Source: Gongronella butleri | Lineage: Eukaryota > Mucoromycota > Mucoromycetes > Mucorales > Cunninghamellaceae | NCBI GenBank assembly: GCA_025201375.1 | Contig: JAIWZP010000028.1 | Location: 124,001-188,000, forward strand | Length of the DNA: 64,000 nt | Direction of reading: 5' to 3' | Shown here: one piece after another, positions 12,426 through 22,409 of the stretch | Layout: every line of letters starts with the position of its first letter | How positions within the stretch are numbered: the first letter of the stretch is position 1 | The notes under the pieces: generated by a model | Databases searched by the model: none | What the model was told of the DNA's origin: nothing | Seen by the model: only the letters and a program-made list of their open reading frames with translations | Program-made: the position numbers and the translations under genes

Positions 12426-14441
12426 ATGAGTGACTTGAGTCGTTGTGCAGATGAATCCAAAATGACGAGATAATTTTCACAATTACTAGCACTGTCTTGG
12501 TATAATTACAGTATTACTTGATCGCAGATGAAATTTGCATTATTCGAATTAGACGGGCTATGCCGTCATTTCCGTAATGTTTGTTGTCCGATCAGTGATC
12601 GTTGTGCGCTTGTGAAAGTCGTTCAAAAATTTCAAAAAATTTCAACCTCGATGTTCTTGGCAACAGATAGAACGACACCCGGCGCTTTTAACATGTCAAA
12701 AGCACCGGTTGAAACTCTATTGAATGAGACCAGTTTCATCAATGGATGGCCAAAACTCGCAGAGAAAATCCACTTTTTCAACAAAATACGTATTTAACGG
12801 CAATTTGCTTGACAATGGTCTAGTCGAATCTTGATTTTTTAATCCAGATTTACCGAAAAACATGGGATCAAAGCATGAAGCATCTAATGGGATGAGGCGA
12901 TGAGCGGATGGACTTGAAGTGCGCTTGCTTGTGTTTGAAAATCTTGCATCAGCCATTTTTGCTGCCTGCAGTCAACTACGTATTGCACAAGAGCACAAAT
13001 GATAGCGCAAGAGAAAAATACTGACAAGATTGAACATATTCTTGATTGAAGTCGAAGTGGCAACCAAGTTAGCAAGCCAAATTGCTTGTGAGGGTAAAAT
13101 AGGGGGCACCAAAAAAAAAAGTCGATCAGGCGGCATATCAATTTCTCAGAGCCTTTATTTTTCAGATGCCTGAGCATTTGTGTTTTTTTTTTCTCTTCTT
13201 CAAGTTGTTTTTTGAGGAGCTCCACAAAATACATCTTCATGGTTGTTCTGTTGTTGACTCTTTCACTGTTTGGCTGTTATCTATTGCCTTGGCAATCACG
13301 TCCGCGTCGTGCCACTGCGGCCTTCGTCTTCTATGTTTGCTATAGGGCTTAGATTTGTTTGGGTTTTGGCTGGGAACATTGGCAGCGGCTTACTATTCCT
13401 GTAGCCGATCGTGTACGGCTGACGATGGCACAATGACGAGGTGCACGCTATAGTGTTCGGCACGTGTGTAGTGGAAAAGGCAAGCTATCGTCGCTTTAAG
13501 ACCTTGCGTCTTAATGGTCGGTAGCTTCGCTGGACAAGTTGCTGCCACTCAAGCAAGGTGAATGCAGCAAGTCGGTTTGCATTCTGTGTATGGCCACTTT
13601 GGTTGCATGTCAGGTTGGCCTCTGATGCGCGGCACAAGGAGAGAAGCATTGTGTGGACGCACTTGTTGCAAGTGCCACCGACAGCTTTGTTATGTGAAGG
13701 GTAAACAACAGAACAACCAGCGCATGCATCGTCAATCGCCTCCACGTGGCCATGCGCGGGCAACGCCTTCTGAAGGCGGCAAAGAGGTTGACGCCATAGC
13801 AATAAAAAAAGAGCAACTCATGTCTTTTCGGGGGCATGTAAGCCTAAATCATCTTGAACGAGTATCTTTATGTTAGAGATGGCCGTGCCTGGTGACAATG
13901 GCCCATCTATTTCTTGTGGACAAAATAATGGCGTGCGAACAAGTGCGCGTGTCGTATCGACCTGGCGGCTTTTGGGCAAAAAGGAGGGAAGTGAGTGAAA
14001 AATATGGAAATCCAGGCTTGAGTGCCTGTTTGAGGAGACATACAGCGACGAATTCATGAGCCGAGGCACAAGGATGCAAGACAACGCACGGATTTGCCTG
14101 AGAGAGTTAGGATAGATCGCAAGAACAAAAGCAAATCAAGGAAAACAATGACATTATGACAGAAAGGATGTTTTAAAAGAAAAGTATAGCCAAGAAATTG
14201 GGCTGAAAGGCTGAGATGGAGGAAATGCAAGCCAATTCATGCGTACATGATGATCGCGCGCACGGCGATCGGCAGCAAATGAGTAAAAATTGTGACACCA
14301 CGAGCTGCACTGCATGCGCGCTACAATTCAAGGAACATGGGCACCGCGAGTGTCAGCTGTGCGAATAGCAAGGAAAGGTGGTAAGAAATGGTCATTTTAT
14401 TGGGTATATACAGCGAGGCAAGGAAAAAAAGCGAGAAAATG
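12426..14441. other. Intergenic, repeat-bearing region before the F-box gene
   Basis: No intact gene is supported. Positions 12700-12910 carry a family B dispersed repeat. A minus-strand frame at 13485-13802 contains two CxxC pairs and might be a relic, but I could not relate it to a family. Positions 13810-14100 resemble 9740-10100 and therefore mark the outer end of the duplicated segment. Confidence 0.5.
12700..12910 (+). repeat. Dispersed repeat family B, copy 1
   Basis: The block 'AATGAGACCAGTTTCATC', then a 'GGATGGC.AAAACTCGCA' word, an 'AAATCCACTTTTTCA' word and a 'GGGATCAAAGCATC' word recur in the same order at 19560-19760 and, more diverged, at 17930-18110 and 56600-56770. No coding frame is conserved among the copies. 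Confidence 0.6.
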
Positions 14442-15225
14442 TCACCGTGGTGCTGCTGACATGTTCTGGGGCTGCAGTCGGCGTCGGCGTCGCTGTCGTG
14501 GCGTGCTTGGGCCGCGTTCTGCCTGTCGTGCACTCGCGTCTAAGAGGAATTGATGAAAAAAAAAGATGAAAAACGATGTAATCTTGGGTAGAAAATGGGT
14601 TGATCATACCTCGGCGGTCGCTTTCGGCTGCTGAGCGCAATGCCAGGATGCCCGCATAGCCGCCATGCTCATCCAGGGCCACGGGCAGCGCATCCTCCAA
14701 ACGAACTTGCTCGTCGTTGATTGGCCCACCAAGGAGATCCAGCAGTACGCCGCGCAGGAATAGATTTCGGCGCACTTGGGCTTTTGTCATAAGCCCTGGC
14801 AGTCCGAGATCTACCACCTGCTCTACGGGGGGGTAGCGGCCAGACACAATTGAGCGGCATTCGCGGCACAGGCCCGGGGTGCGCTCGCCATTTCGCAGTT
14901 GCATGCTCAAGATGGCGTCCGAGCCCTGGCGAATGCCGAGGCGGCCACAATTCTCACATATGCCTCGTCTCTGCTGAAGATACATCACGTCCGCCATTGG
15001 AAGGACGCCGTGACGCGGCACGTAGCCAAGGCGCCGCAAAGTCTGCTCCCAAACTGGCAAGCTGCGCACAATGTCGAAGAATGACCGACATGTCAAGGAC
15101 AACGAGGAGAGGTCGCGCAGACTGAGGTGCGCAAAAGACTGGCGCCACACGTCATGGTGCGTGTCTTGCGTCAGTGGAATGTCGTGGCCACGAGAAAGCG
15201 TAGAAAGCGCGTTGGAAGCTGACAT
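14442..15225 (-). CDS. F-box protein with paired CxxC motifs
   Basis: Two exons, 15225-14610 and 14539-14442, sum to 714 nt (237 aa) and join in phase 1. Residues around 25-60 form an F-box-like motif ('LSLRDLSSLSLTCRSFFDIV'). F-box proteins usually recruit substrates to SCF ubiquitin ligases through Skp1. Downstream are two Cys pairs, 'CENCG' and 'CRECRS', about 30 residues apart, which could form a small zinc-binding unit. Both are followed by a conserved 'VEQVVDLGLPGL' segment. The C-terminal exon encodes an Arg-rich tail and is the least certain part. The gene lies head-to-head with the kinase at 15410, with only 184 bp between the start codons. Decayed relatives lie at 11590-11795 and 12130-12425. 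The substrate is unknown. Confidence 0.72.
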
Positions 15226-15409
15226 GACGACGAAGAAAAAAAAAAAAAAAAAAAAGGAAAGGGCACAAAAGCGGTCTTTCATTCGCATGTGCCTTAATTT
15301 TTTTTTTTTTTTTTTTTTGCATGAAGCTGAGATCCAAACGAGATCCAAAAAGGCACACCTTCTATCATATCTCATTTTTAATTTCTTTACCTTTCTCCAT
15401 TTTCCTTCC
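15226..15409. promoter_or_regulatory. Short bidirectional promoter, F-box/kinase
   Basis: The 184 bp between two divergent ATGs must contain both promoters and 5' UTRs. It holds an A tract near 15237-15255 and a T tract near 15300-15318, each on the sense strand as T or A facing its own gene. Such dA:dT tracts often exclude nucleosomes. I see no clear TATA box. Confidence 0.5.
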
Positions 15410-16900
15410 ATGACTTCGAGTATCGCTGCTCCACACCCCAGCAAGCCAGCCACTTCCAAGGCAGAGTCGCACTCGCCCTCATTGTCGCGTCTTGGCAAAC
15501 GCACGCGTTCCCCCACCACGGACCCCGCCGGCATCGCGCGTGCCGTCGCGTCCTCAAGCGCTGGTCCATCGCAAAAGCGCGTTATGCGTACAAAAACGCC
15601 AAAGACACGCGTCCTCGCCAATACACTGTGGTTTACGTCTACCCCGAGCGCGGCACCCACGCCAGTGCCAGTGGTGCAGGAGCAGCTGCAACAAAAACAG
15701 CCACAACAGGAGCACGAGCAGAAGCACGAAAAGGTACAAGAGCAGGCGCAGGCGCAGAAGCCCAAGCGACGCACACTTGCCGGCAGCATTTCTGTCGGCA
15801 ATATGAGTTTGCAAGTGCTGTGCGTTATCAGCAGTGGTGCCACGGCCATTGTTTACAAGGTTCTCGACGTGCGCCGCAAAGCAACTTGCGCGCTCAAAGT
15901 GGTCCAAGGCGATTTGCTCAGCAATTCGTCCTATGATATGTGCTCCAAGGAGCCAAATATTTTGGACTACTTCGCGCGTAACAATGCCGAGTATGTTGCA
16001 CGTCTCATGGATGGCTACAAGGACAAAAATACGCGCGACATCTTCATGGTATGCATAAATTTCAAGAGAGTGACCATATACAACGAAAAATAGCGCAAAA
16101 TCTAACTTGGAAATTTTAGCTCATGGAGGAAGGCGACTGCACCTTGGCTGCAATCATGCGCATTATGCGCCAAAAGCCACTGCGCATGGGTGCCATCAAG
16201 GAACTCTGGTTCCAGGTAAAGCGACGGGAAAACCATAGGAAAAATGTTTATGATACTCATAATCTCGTCTATAGCTTGTCCGCGCCGTGGACGAGATCCA
16301 CCGCTACTCTGTTGTGCACCGCGACCTCAAGCCCGCCAACTTGATCATGGCCAAAGGCGAGCTCAAGCTGATTGATTTCGGCTATTCAACCTCCCTGTCG
16401 CGCGGCCCAGTCGCCCTCGAGCGCATTGTCGGCACCCCGGGCTACATGTCGCCGGAAGCATACGTCGTCGACAAGCTCGACACCAAAAACGTAAGTGCTC
16501 AGAAAGAAAAAAAAAGAACACTGATCTCATATGATAAACTCTTGTTTTAATGATACAGCTCACGTTCGCCACCGACATTTGGTCTCTCGGCGTCATTCTG
16601 TATGAGATGATTTATGGCGCAAATCCATTCGTCGACAAGCAAGGCAAGACGGCTGCCAATACCAAGGACAAGGACTACCAAGTCTCGTTTGCGCCTGTCG
16701 TGCACGCGGAGCCACTGGACAAGGCAAAGGGCAATGACAATGATAATGACAATGACAATGACAGTGACAGTGACGCCAATGCCACAGTCGTGAGCCCAAA
16801 TCTCATCAAGACCATCAAGCGTTGTCTCGTCCACGATCGCGACTTGCGCCCCACTGCCGCTATGTTGTTGGCCGAGCTAGACAGCGAGCGCGATCAATAA
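15410..16900 (+). CDS. Ser/Thr (Mps1-like?) protein kinase
   Basis: Four exons (15410-16048, 16120-16215, 16275-16490, 16559-16900) sum to 1293 nt, giving 430 aa. The first 120 residues are low-complexity and Gln/Lys-rich. The kinase domain follows, with the ATP-anchoring lysine K163 in 'CALKVV', catalytic D262 in 'VVHRDLKPAN', metal-binding D279 in 'LIDFG', and 'MSPEA' as the APE motif. All catalytic residues are present, so it should be active. The 'HRDLKPANLIMAKGELKLIDFG' region and the overall order resemble the Mps1/TTK spindle-checkpoint kinases, but this is an impression and other divergent kinases are possible. An acidic ND/DS repeat sits between subdomains X and XI. The stop codon lies inside an AATAAA signal (16896-16901). 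It shares a 184-bp promoter with the F-box gene, and a decayed copy lies at 10.3-11.5 kb. Confidence 0.8.
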
Positions 16901-17879
16901 AAAAGTAGATTTTTTCATGGTGGTTTCTTATCTTGTTATACCACATCATGTCCTCCAAACTGCACACAATTCACGTTTTGGGTCTCTTTTAATTGGGAAA
17001 AAAAAGGGACGAAATCTGAGAATTGGGGTTCGAGAATGACAATCTGCCGAAATATCAGCAATTCACGATATTGGCCGTGGTGCTTGACAAATTGATGTAA
17101 ATTAGGTAGAAAATAGTGCTTTTGCATGCCGCAGCTCTCGTTGAAATTGGAAAAATAGAATTTGCCGTATGTCTTGAGCTGACTCTGCCCTTTTTTTTTT
17201 TTGCGATTTTTGGCCCAATTTTCGACCTGGATCTCGAATTTGCCAGAAACTTTCGCCTGGGACGTTGCGCTATGAAAGACGTTTTATATGTAATCAAGGT
17301 TGCAGAATCGAATGGCAATGTCAAAATTTTATTTTGCTTTGACGGATTTCGAGAAATTAATGCCTTTGCCGCATTTTTCCGTTTGGTCATAAGATGGATC
17401 CCTCAAAAAATGCTCAAATCGCAAATCGGATCCTCGTATCCGGTGTAGAATTTGATTCTTTTTCAGCATGCCGAAAATATCAGGACCGGTTTAATTAGTA
17501 GGATATCATACAGTAATATCATCCCTAGGAAAATCCTCCGTGAAAAAAAAACGATTTTCCAAAGCAACATGGTGCGCCGTCAAGTGACTGCAGTCCCTTG
17601 AAACTTTGCCATCTAGGCAATTCGGCCTTTCTCTTTTCAGAGCAGTCAGAAAAATTGGGGGTTGATCGAGCCGTTGGCAAGAAAATCAACATTTTTCTTT
17701 AAATTCATGTTTTCCGCTACGACGCGCTAAATTGTGCCTCGATCACGCTGAAACTTGCACGTGCGGGATGGTACGCGTTTGGCGATCATTTTATCTCTGC
17801 CCGACAAAGTTGATGCATGAACTTTGTACACTTGCGACGCGCGATCAAAGATTTCAATCCCATTTTGCTCGGCAATGGG

Positions 17880-18110
17880 CAGAACAAACCCACAGCGTGT
17901 TGCTGTGGTAAAAAGCGCACCATGCGATTCTCTGTCGAATGAGCTCAGTTTCACCGGCGTGTGACCAATACAGTATAGAGAAAAATATTCCACTTTCTAG
18001 AATTTGCCATTAATCACCATTTCCTTGCGATCGGTCAAGTCGACCACCGGTTTTTATTGCAGATTTGCCTACAAAGAGGGAGTCAAAGCATCTAATGATA
18101 TGACTCTCAG
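17880..18110 (+). repeat. Dispersed repeat family B, copy 2
   Basis: This is a diverged relative of 12700-12910 and 19550-19765. It shares an 'AATGAG.TCAGTTTCA' block, 'GGTTTTTATTGCAG' followed by a 'TTTGCCTACAAAG' word, and 'CAAAGCATCTAATG'. It is most similar to copy 3 in its second half. Confidence 0.5.
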
Positions 18111-18234
18111 AGGGCCTGTGTGTAGGTTGCCAAATGGATTTGGATATTTTGTCTGGACTTGAATCTCTTAAAGCGGGGGACCCTCCAAATAAATGCAATT
18201 TGACCTGACCAATTTTTTTCCAATAGTAGAAAAA

Positions 18235-18505
18235 AATCATTTCACCATCAAAGACTCATCGCAGCACCACGAAACTTTGCCAAGTGGTCCTTTTGGTCAC
18301 GCTTATTTCAGAAAAAAATTAAAACCCAAAGGTCAATCAGGAGGTTTGTCCAGGAGCTTGACATTGCTCAAATTTTGGCTGCAGTGAATTTTGCAAAAAT
18401 CATTTCGCAGCAAAATCTTTTTTGATTGCCACCAAATTTTAACACATGGGTATTTTAGCGTCTCTCTTTTCAGGAAAAAATTAAAAACCGGAGATCGATC
18501 AGGTC
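18235..18505 (+). repeat. Two degenerate direct repeats about 163 bp apart
   Basis: The block 'AAAAAATTAAAACCCA', then 'GGTCAATCAGG', at about 18312-18340 recurs as 'AAAAAATTAAAAACCGG', then 'GATCGATCAGG', at 18475-18503. Each is preceded by a 'TTTTCAG' or 'TTTCAG' word and by an AAATCATTTC-GCA-like block. No coding content is visible. Confidence 0.5.
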
Positions 18506-19549
18506 AAAATAGAAGAGAAACACACAAATTTCATGAATTTGGCCAAATCCAAAGCTGGCTACTACTGTACTGCAAATCATGATTGAACTGCTGGCTCTCG
18601 TTTGCCATTCGGTTCTTTCGACCCGTTTTTCTATTTCATAAACATCCAAACGTCTGGAGCGCAATGAGACTACTGTTGCTGCGAAATTCAATATTTATTT
18701 CTGTGAATTTTCGCACATTCAGCATTTGACATCATCATTGATCATGATTGGATCGCGCCCAAATCTTGCCAACAACAGGGTTATTTCGGCTTGCCTTTTT
18801 TAAACAAGGCGTTGAAAATGAATGGTCGACTCAGTCGTGTTGCAAATAAATCCAAAATCTCGACATTTTCACAAATCTACTGTAGCTCCACCGACCTTTC
18901 AACTCTTTGGATCACTGTAAAACTTGCACCGTTCAAAAGTGACGAGCTCTCGCATCGTTTCTGGATGATTTGTTAACCCAACGGATGATCTTTGCAAGCT
19001 TGCTGTCATGACCGGGATCGACCGTCTCTTCCTTGATGATCATTTGAGGTGGTGGCGACATAAATAGTGTTTATTGGATGCAAGAATGTAGGGAACAATT
19101 GATAGAACAGATGAGAACGGTAATAAGGGAAAAGGGGAAGGACATCTGCGAAGCGGGTGTCCTTTTATAGTTTTGAATTTAAGGGAATGTTCTATTATGA
19201 AGCCTGCGGCAAGACGCGTCTATTTGGATGTTTCGATCTAGAATGGTCCATCGCGTCTTGGCGATTGTAGATGGGCGTTTTGTGTGGATCATGATTGGCG
19301 TTTTGTCCTTTTGGAACGTGCAAGATGGAATGTGAACGTTTGGATGGAAAGGTCCATGGAAGCGCGAGGAGCGTCATCTAGATCAGAGATGGCGCAGCGA
19401 GCGCGTAAGAAAAGAAAAATAAAATAGAGTAATCTGCAATCTGTGCTGCGGATCTGGGGGGCCTAACACTTGCAAAAACCGATCAAACATTATATTGCGT
19501 CAATTTTCAATCTCCATTTGTGCGGCAACTGGCAGGAAGAGTCACGGCC

Positions 19550-19765
19550 CTTTTACGTGCCAAAGCAACTCTTGCAACTCTATCGAATGAGACCAGTTTC
19601 ATCGATGGATGGCTAAAACTCGCAAAGAAAATTCACTTTTTCATCAAAATCTTTGATAGCGATTTATTGGACAACGGTCTAATAAGCCTGTGGTTTTTAT
19701 TGCAGTTTTGCTAACAAAACAGGGGGCAAAGCATCTGATGGAATGACTTATGGCATGCTAGCTTG
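19550..19765 (+). repeat. Dispersed repeat family B, copy 3
   Basis: This is the closest relative of copy 1 at 12700. It has 'AATGAGACCAGTTTCATC', 'GATGGATGGCTAAAACTCGC', an 'AAATTCACTTTTTCATCA' word, and a 'CAAAGCATCTGATGG' word, all in the same order and spacing. Confidence 0.6.
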
Positions 19766-20478
19766 GGTTTTAACTTTTTGCATCGGTCATTTCACCAGGC
19801 TGCAGCAGGTTCAGCGTACGTACAAAAATGTGCAAAATAAAAAATAAAAAATTCCATGCGACCCATCATCACCTTAATTTGGAAGCGTCAAACCTTAAAT
19901 TTTGCAAAAAAAATCTTGCCCAAAGTAGGCAGTTTTCTCAAGTCGATCGCCGTTCATGCATTAGTCTTTGGGCATTTTTCTTAAGTTGGGGCGACGTGCC
20001 ATTTTGTCTGCTAATAGCAAATCGTCGGAATTACCTGTTTGGAATGCATTGATCACTCGGATTTGAAATTTTCCAAATTTGGCATATTCTGAGATTGAAA
20101 TGGATGACCCCTGAGTGACCCCTGAATTTTTCAAAAGTGGTCGTAGCGCTTTGGGGTTTTAAGTTTTTTTGTTGCAAATTTTGCGCTGAATGCGACGCGA
20201 CTATTTTTGAGCTTGGTCAATCATGCAGATGTCTAGATGAATGAAAATAGTACAAATAAGAGGTTTGGGGCATTTTCGAGTCGAAAAAAATATCGGGTGG
20301 CGGGTCGTCCGTCGTCGTCGTCTTAATCTCTTGCTTGCTTATGAAGTTATGATACTGTAAACACCACCACCACTACTGTACATCTGGTAGTGGGCTATAC
20401 TGTACTGTACAGTACAGTATCGGTAGTTTACTGTATGCCGTGACGCACCAGCAGGTTTCATTGGCGGGCAAGTTTGCT

Positions 20479-20884
20479 GTACCGTACCCTACCAAAAAAA
20501 CTGTCGCAAAGTCAATTTTTCTGCAGTGCCGGCTGCAAAATTTATCGCTTTAATCTCCTCTGTATTGATCAATAATGACTCCAATGACATGAAATTTTGT
20601 GCAAACGATGGTTTGGAGGTATAAAAAAGACTATAAAATTATAAAACGAATATGGTGAGCGGGTTTTGAAATAGAGCAAAAAAGGAGAACCTGACGCGTC
20701 ACGCGACGCGACGCGTACCCAAGCGTGTACAATGGCCTGTGGAGACGAATTGACATTATGAATCAATATCTCCAAAATTTTCTGAGACAATCGTGGAAGT
20801 GTCTGATTATTTCTGTCAATTCATTTTAGGGCACATGTGTCACGCCAGAGCACAGCGTGTTAATTGGTCAAATTGTCACTGTGA
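20479..20884 (+). repeat. Left arm of 406-bp inverted repeat
   Basis: This arm is the reverse complement of 21084-21489. Reading the two arms side by side I found one mismatch, near 20862 (T here, with the partner predicting C). Both arms encode the same accidental 73-codon frame (20569-20790 minus and 21178-21399 plus), an independent check of near identity. The arm contains several ACGCGT words around 20695-20717. Confidence 0.95.
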
Positions 20885-21083
20885 CGCGCCTGGCGGCAAA
20901 AAGTATTGAAAAATGATTTTATCTCTAGCAAACAATTTTAATCTCTTTGTTGACTTGAAACTATGATAATTATATAATTTGAAAGTATAAAAATGCATGC
21001 TATTGAGTAGCTGTGATTATACCAACCAGGTATGGCATCACGGTCACAATAAGGAAATCGCGGCAAGTGACGCGTCCGACGCT

Positions 21084-21489
21084 TCACAGTGACAATTTGA
21101 CCAATTGACACGCTGTGCTCTGGCGTGACACATGTGCCCTAAAATGAATTGACAGAAATAATCAGACACTTCCACGATTGTCTCAGAAAATTTTGGAGAT
21201 ATTGATTCATAATGTCAATTCGTCTCCACAGGCCATTGTACACGCTTGGGTACGCGTCGCGTCGCGTGACGCGTCAGGTTCTCCTTTTTTGCTCTATTTC
21301 AAAACCCGCTCACCATATTCGTTTTATAATTTTATAGTCTTTTTTATACCTCCAAACCATCGTTTGCACAAAATTTCATGTCATTGGAGTCATTATTGAT
21401 CAATACAGAGGAGATTAAAGCGATAAATTTTGCAGCCGGCACTGCAGAAAAATTGACTTTGCGACAGTTTTTTTGGTAGGGTACGGTAC
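21084..21489 (-). repeat. Right arm of 406-bp inverted repeat
   Basis: Partner of the 20479-20884 arm, separated from it by a 199-bp AT-rich spacer (20885-21083) that is not itself palindromic. The outer ends read GTACCGTACC... and ...GGTACGGTAC. I see no target-site duplication immediately outside and no transposase frame inside. Confidence 0.95.
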
Positions 21490-22409
21490 TGTAAAAACAT
21501 TTCTGGAGGAGGTACAGCAGGTCGCCAAAGTCTGAAAAACACGATTATTTTTGGTTTTTAAAAAAAGGTGAATGTAAGTTTTTTTATGAAGTGCAGTGCG
21601 TTACGTACTGTATTTCAGGCATTGAAATACTGTAATGATACAGTACTACGTATCAGTTTCTGTTTACGGAGATCGAAACATGGACAGATCAAAGTCTTCT
21701 TTATGATACACAGATATGATACAGTACAGCATTTTGTGTGCAAAAATCCAAAACGTATGAATACGGAAAACATAGTGCTTTTGTGCATTTTTTTTCTGGT
21801 ACGTAATTTTGCCGAGATGTTGACTGATTTTTTTTCACGTTTGCGTAAGGCCATAAGCTTAGGTTTGTGAATATTATGGACAGGCAGGCAGAGATGAGCC
21901 AGCAAACGGGCATCATTGACATTTAGCTTTACAACAGGCAAACCATTCCATGAAAACAAGGGGAAAGATACGCGCGCACGTGTCGCCTCAATCTGTCCTT
22001 CTGTCGGCTTTTGCATGAAAAAAAGGAGAAAGCTAGCGAAATAAATTGGAGATGTTCGTGTTTTTCTAATGTTTTATGAGGCACACTTCGATAAATTCAT
22101 CATGTGGCGCGTCTCCGCTGGTCCACGCGAGGCGCCTAGCATAAGTGAACACTTGCGCACAAAAAAAACGTGCAAAAAAAAAAGAAGCAAAAAAAAAAGA
22201 TACGCGATTCATAGCTACAATTTCAATGATGCCCATAAAAAAAGCGAATTGGCAGGCGCGCAAAGGTTTGTGCTTTTGTGCGGGGGAGCGCTGCATGAAT
22301 TTTAACGAGCAAGGGGCCAGTGACTATATTTTGGCGGCGGAGCAACCTGGCAATGGCCATTTTTCTTTCCTCTTTTTTTTTTATATTTTTATTTCTTGCA
22401 CTTTACACC

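Larger units (their letters stand above)
16901..22409. other. Long intergenic region with repeats
   Basis: No gene is supported in 5.5 kb. It contains family B repeats at 17880-18110 and 19550-19765, a two-copy degenerate repeat at 18235-18505, a cluster of TACTGTA words at 20340-20440 and 21590-21730, and the large inverted repeat at 20479-21489. The last few hundred bases contain the SAM50 promoter and several poly-A/T runs. Confidence 0.6.

Noticed and set aside
13485..13802. Minus-strand frame with two CxxC pairs
   Set aside because: It could be a zinc-finger relic, but I could not align it to the F-box gene or any family, and no start or splice context supports a gene.
14321..14533. Minus-strand frame overlapping the F-box 3' exon
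   Set aside because: It is a shifted reading of the terminal exon; the spliced frame from 14539 is favoured by phase.
20569..20790. Identical 73-codon frames in both inverted-repeat arms
   Set aside because: The frames are identical only because the arms are. The composition is not protein-like and there is no promoter or conserved motif.
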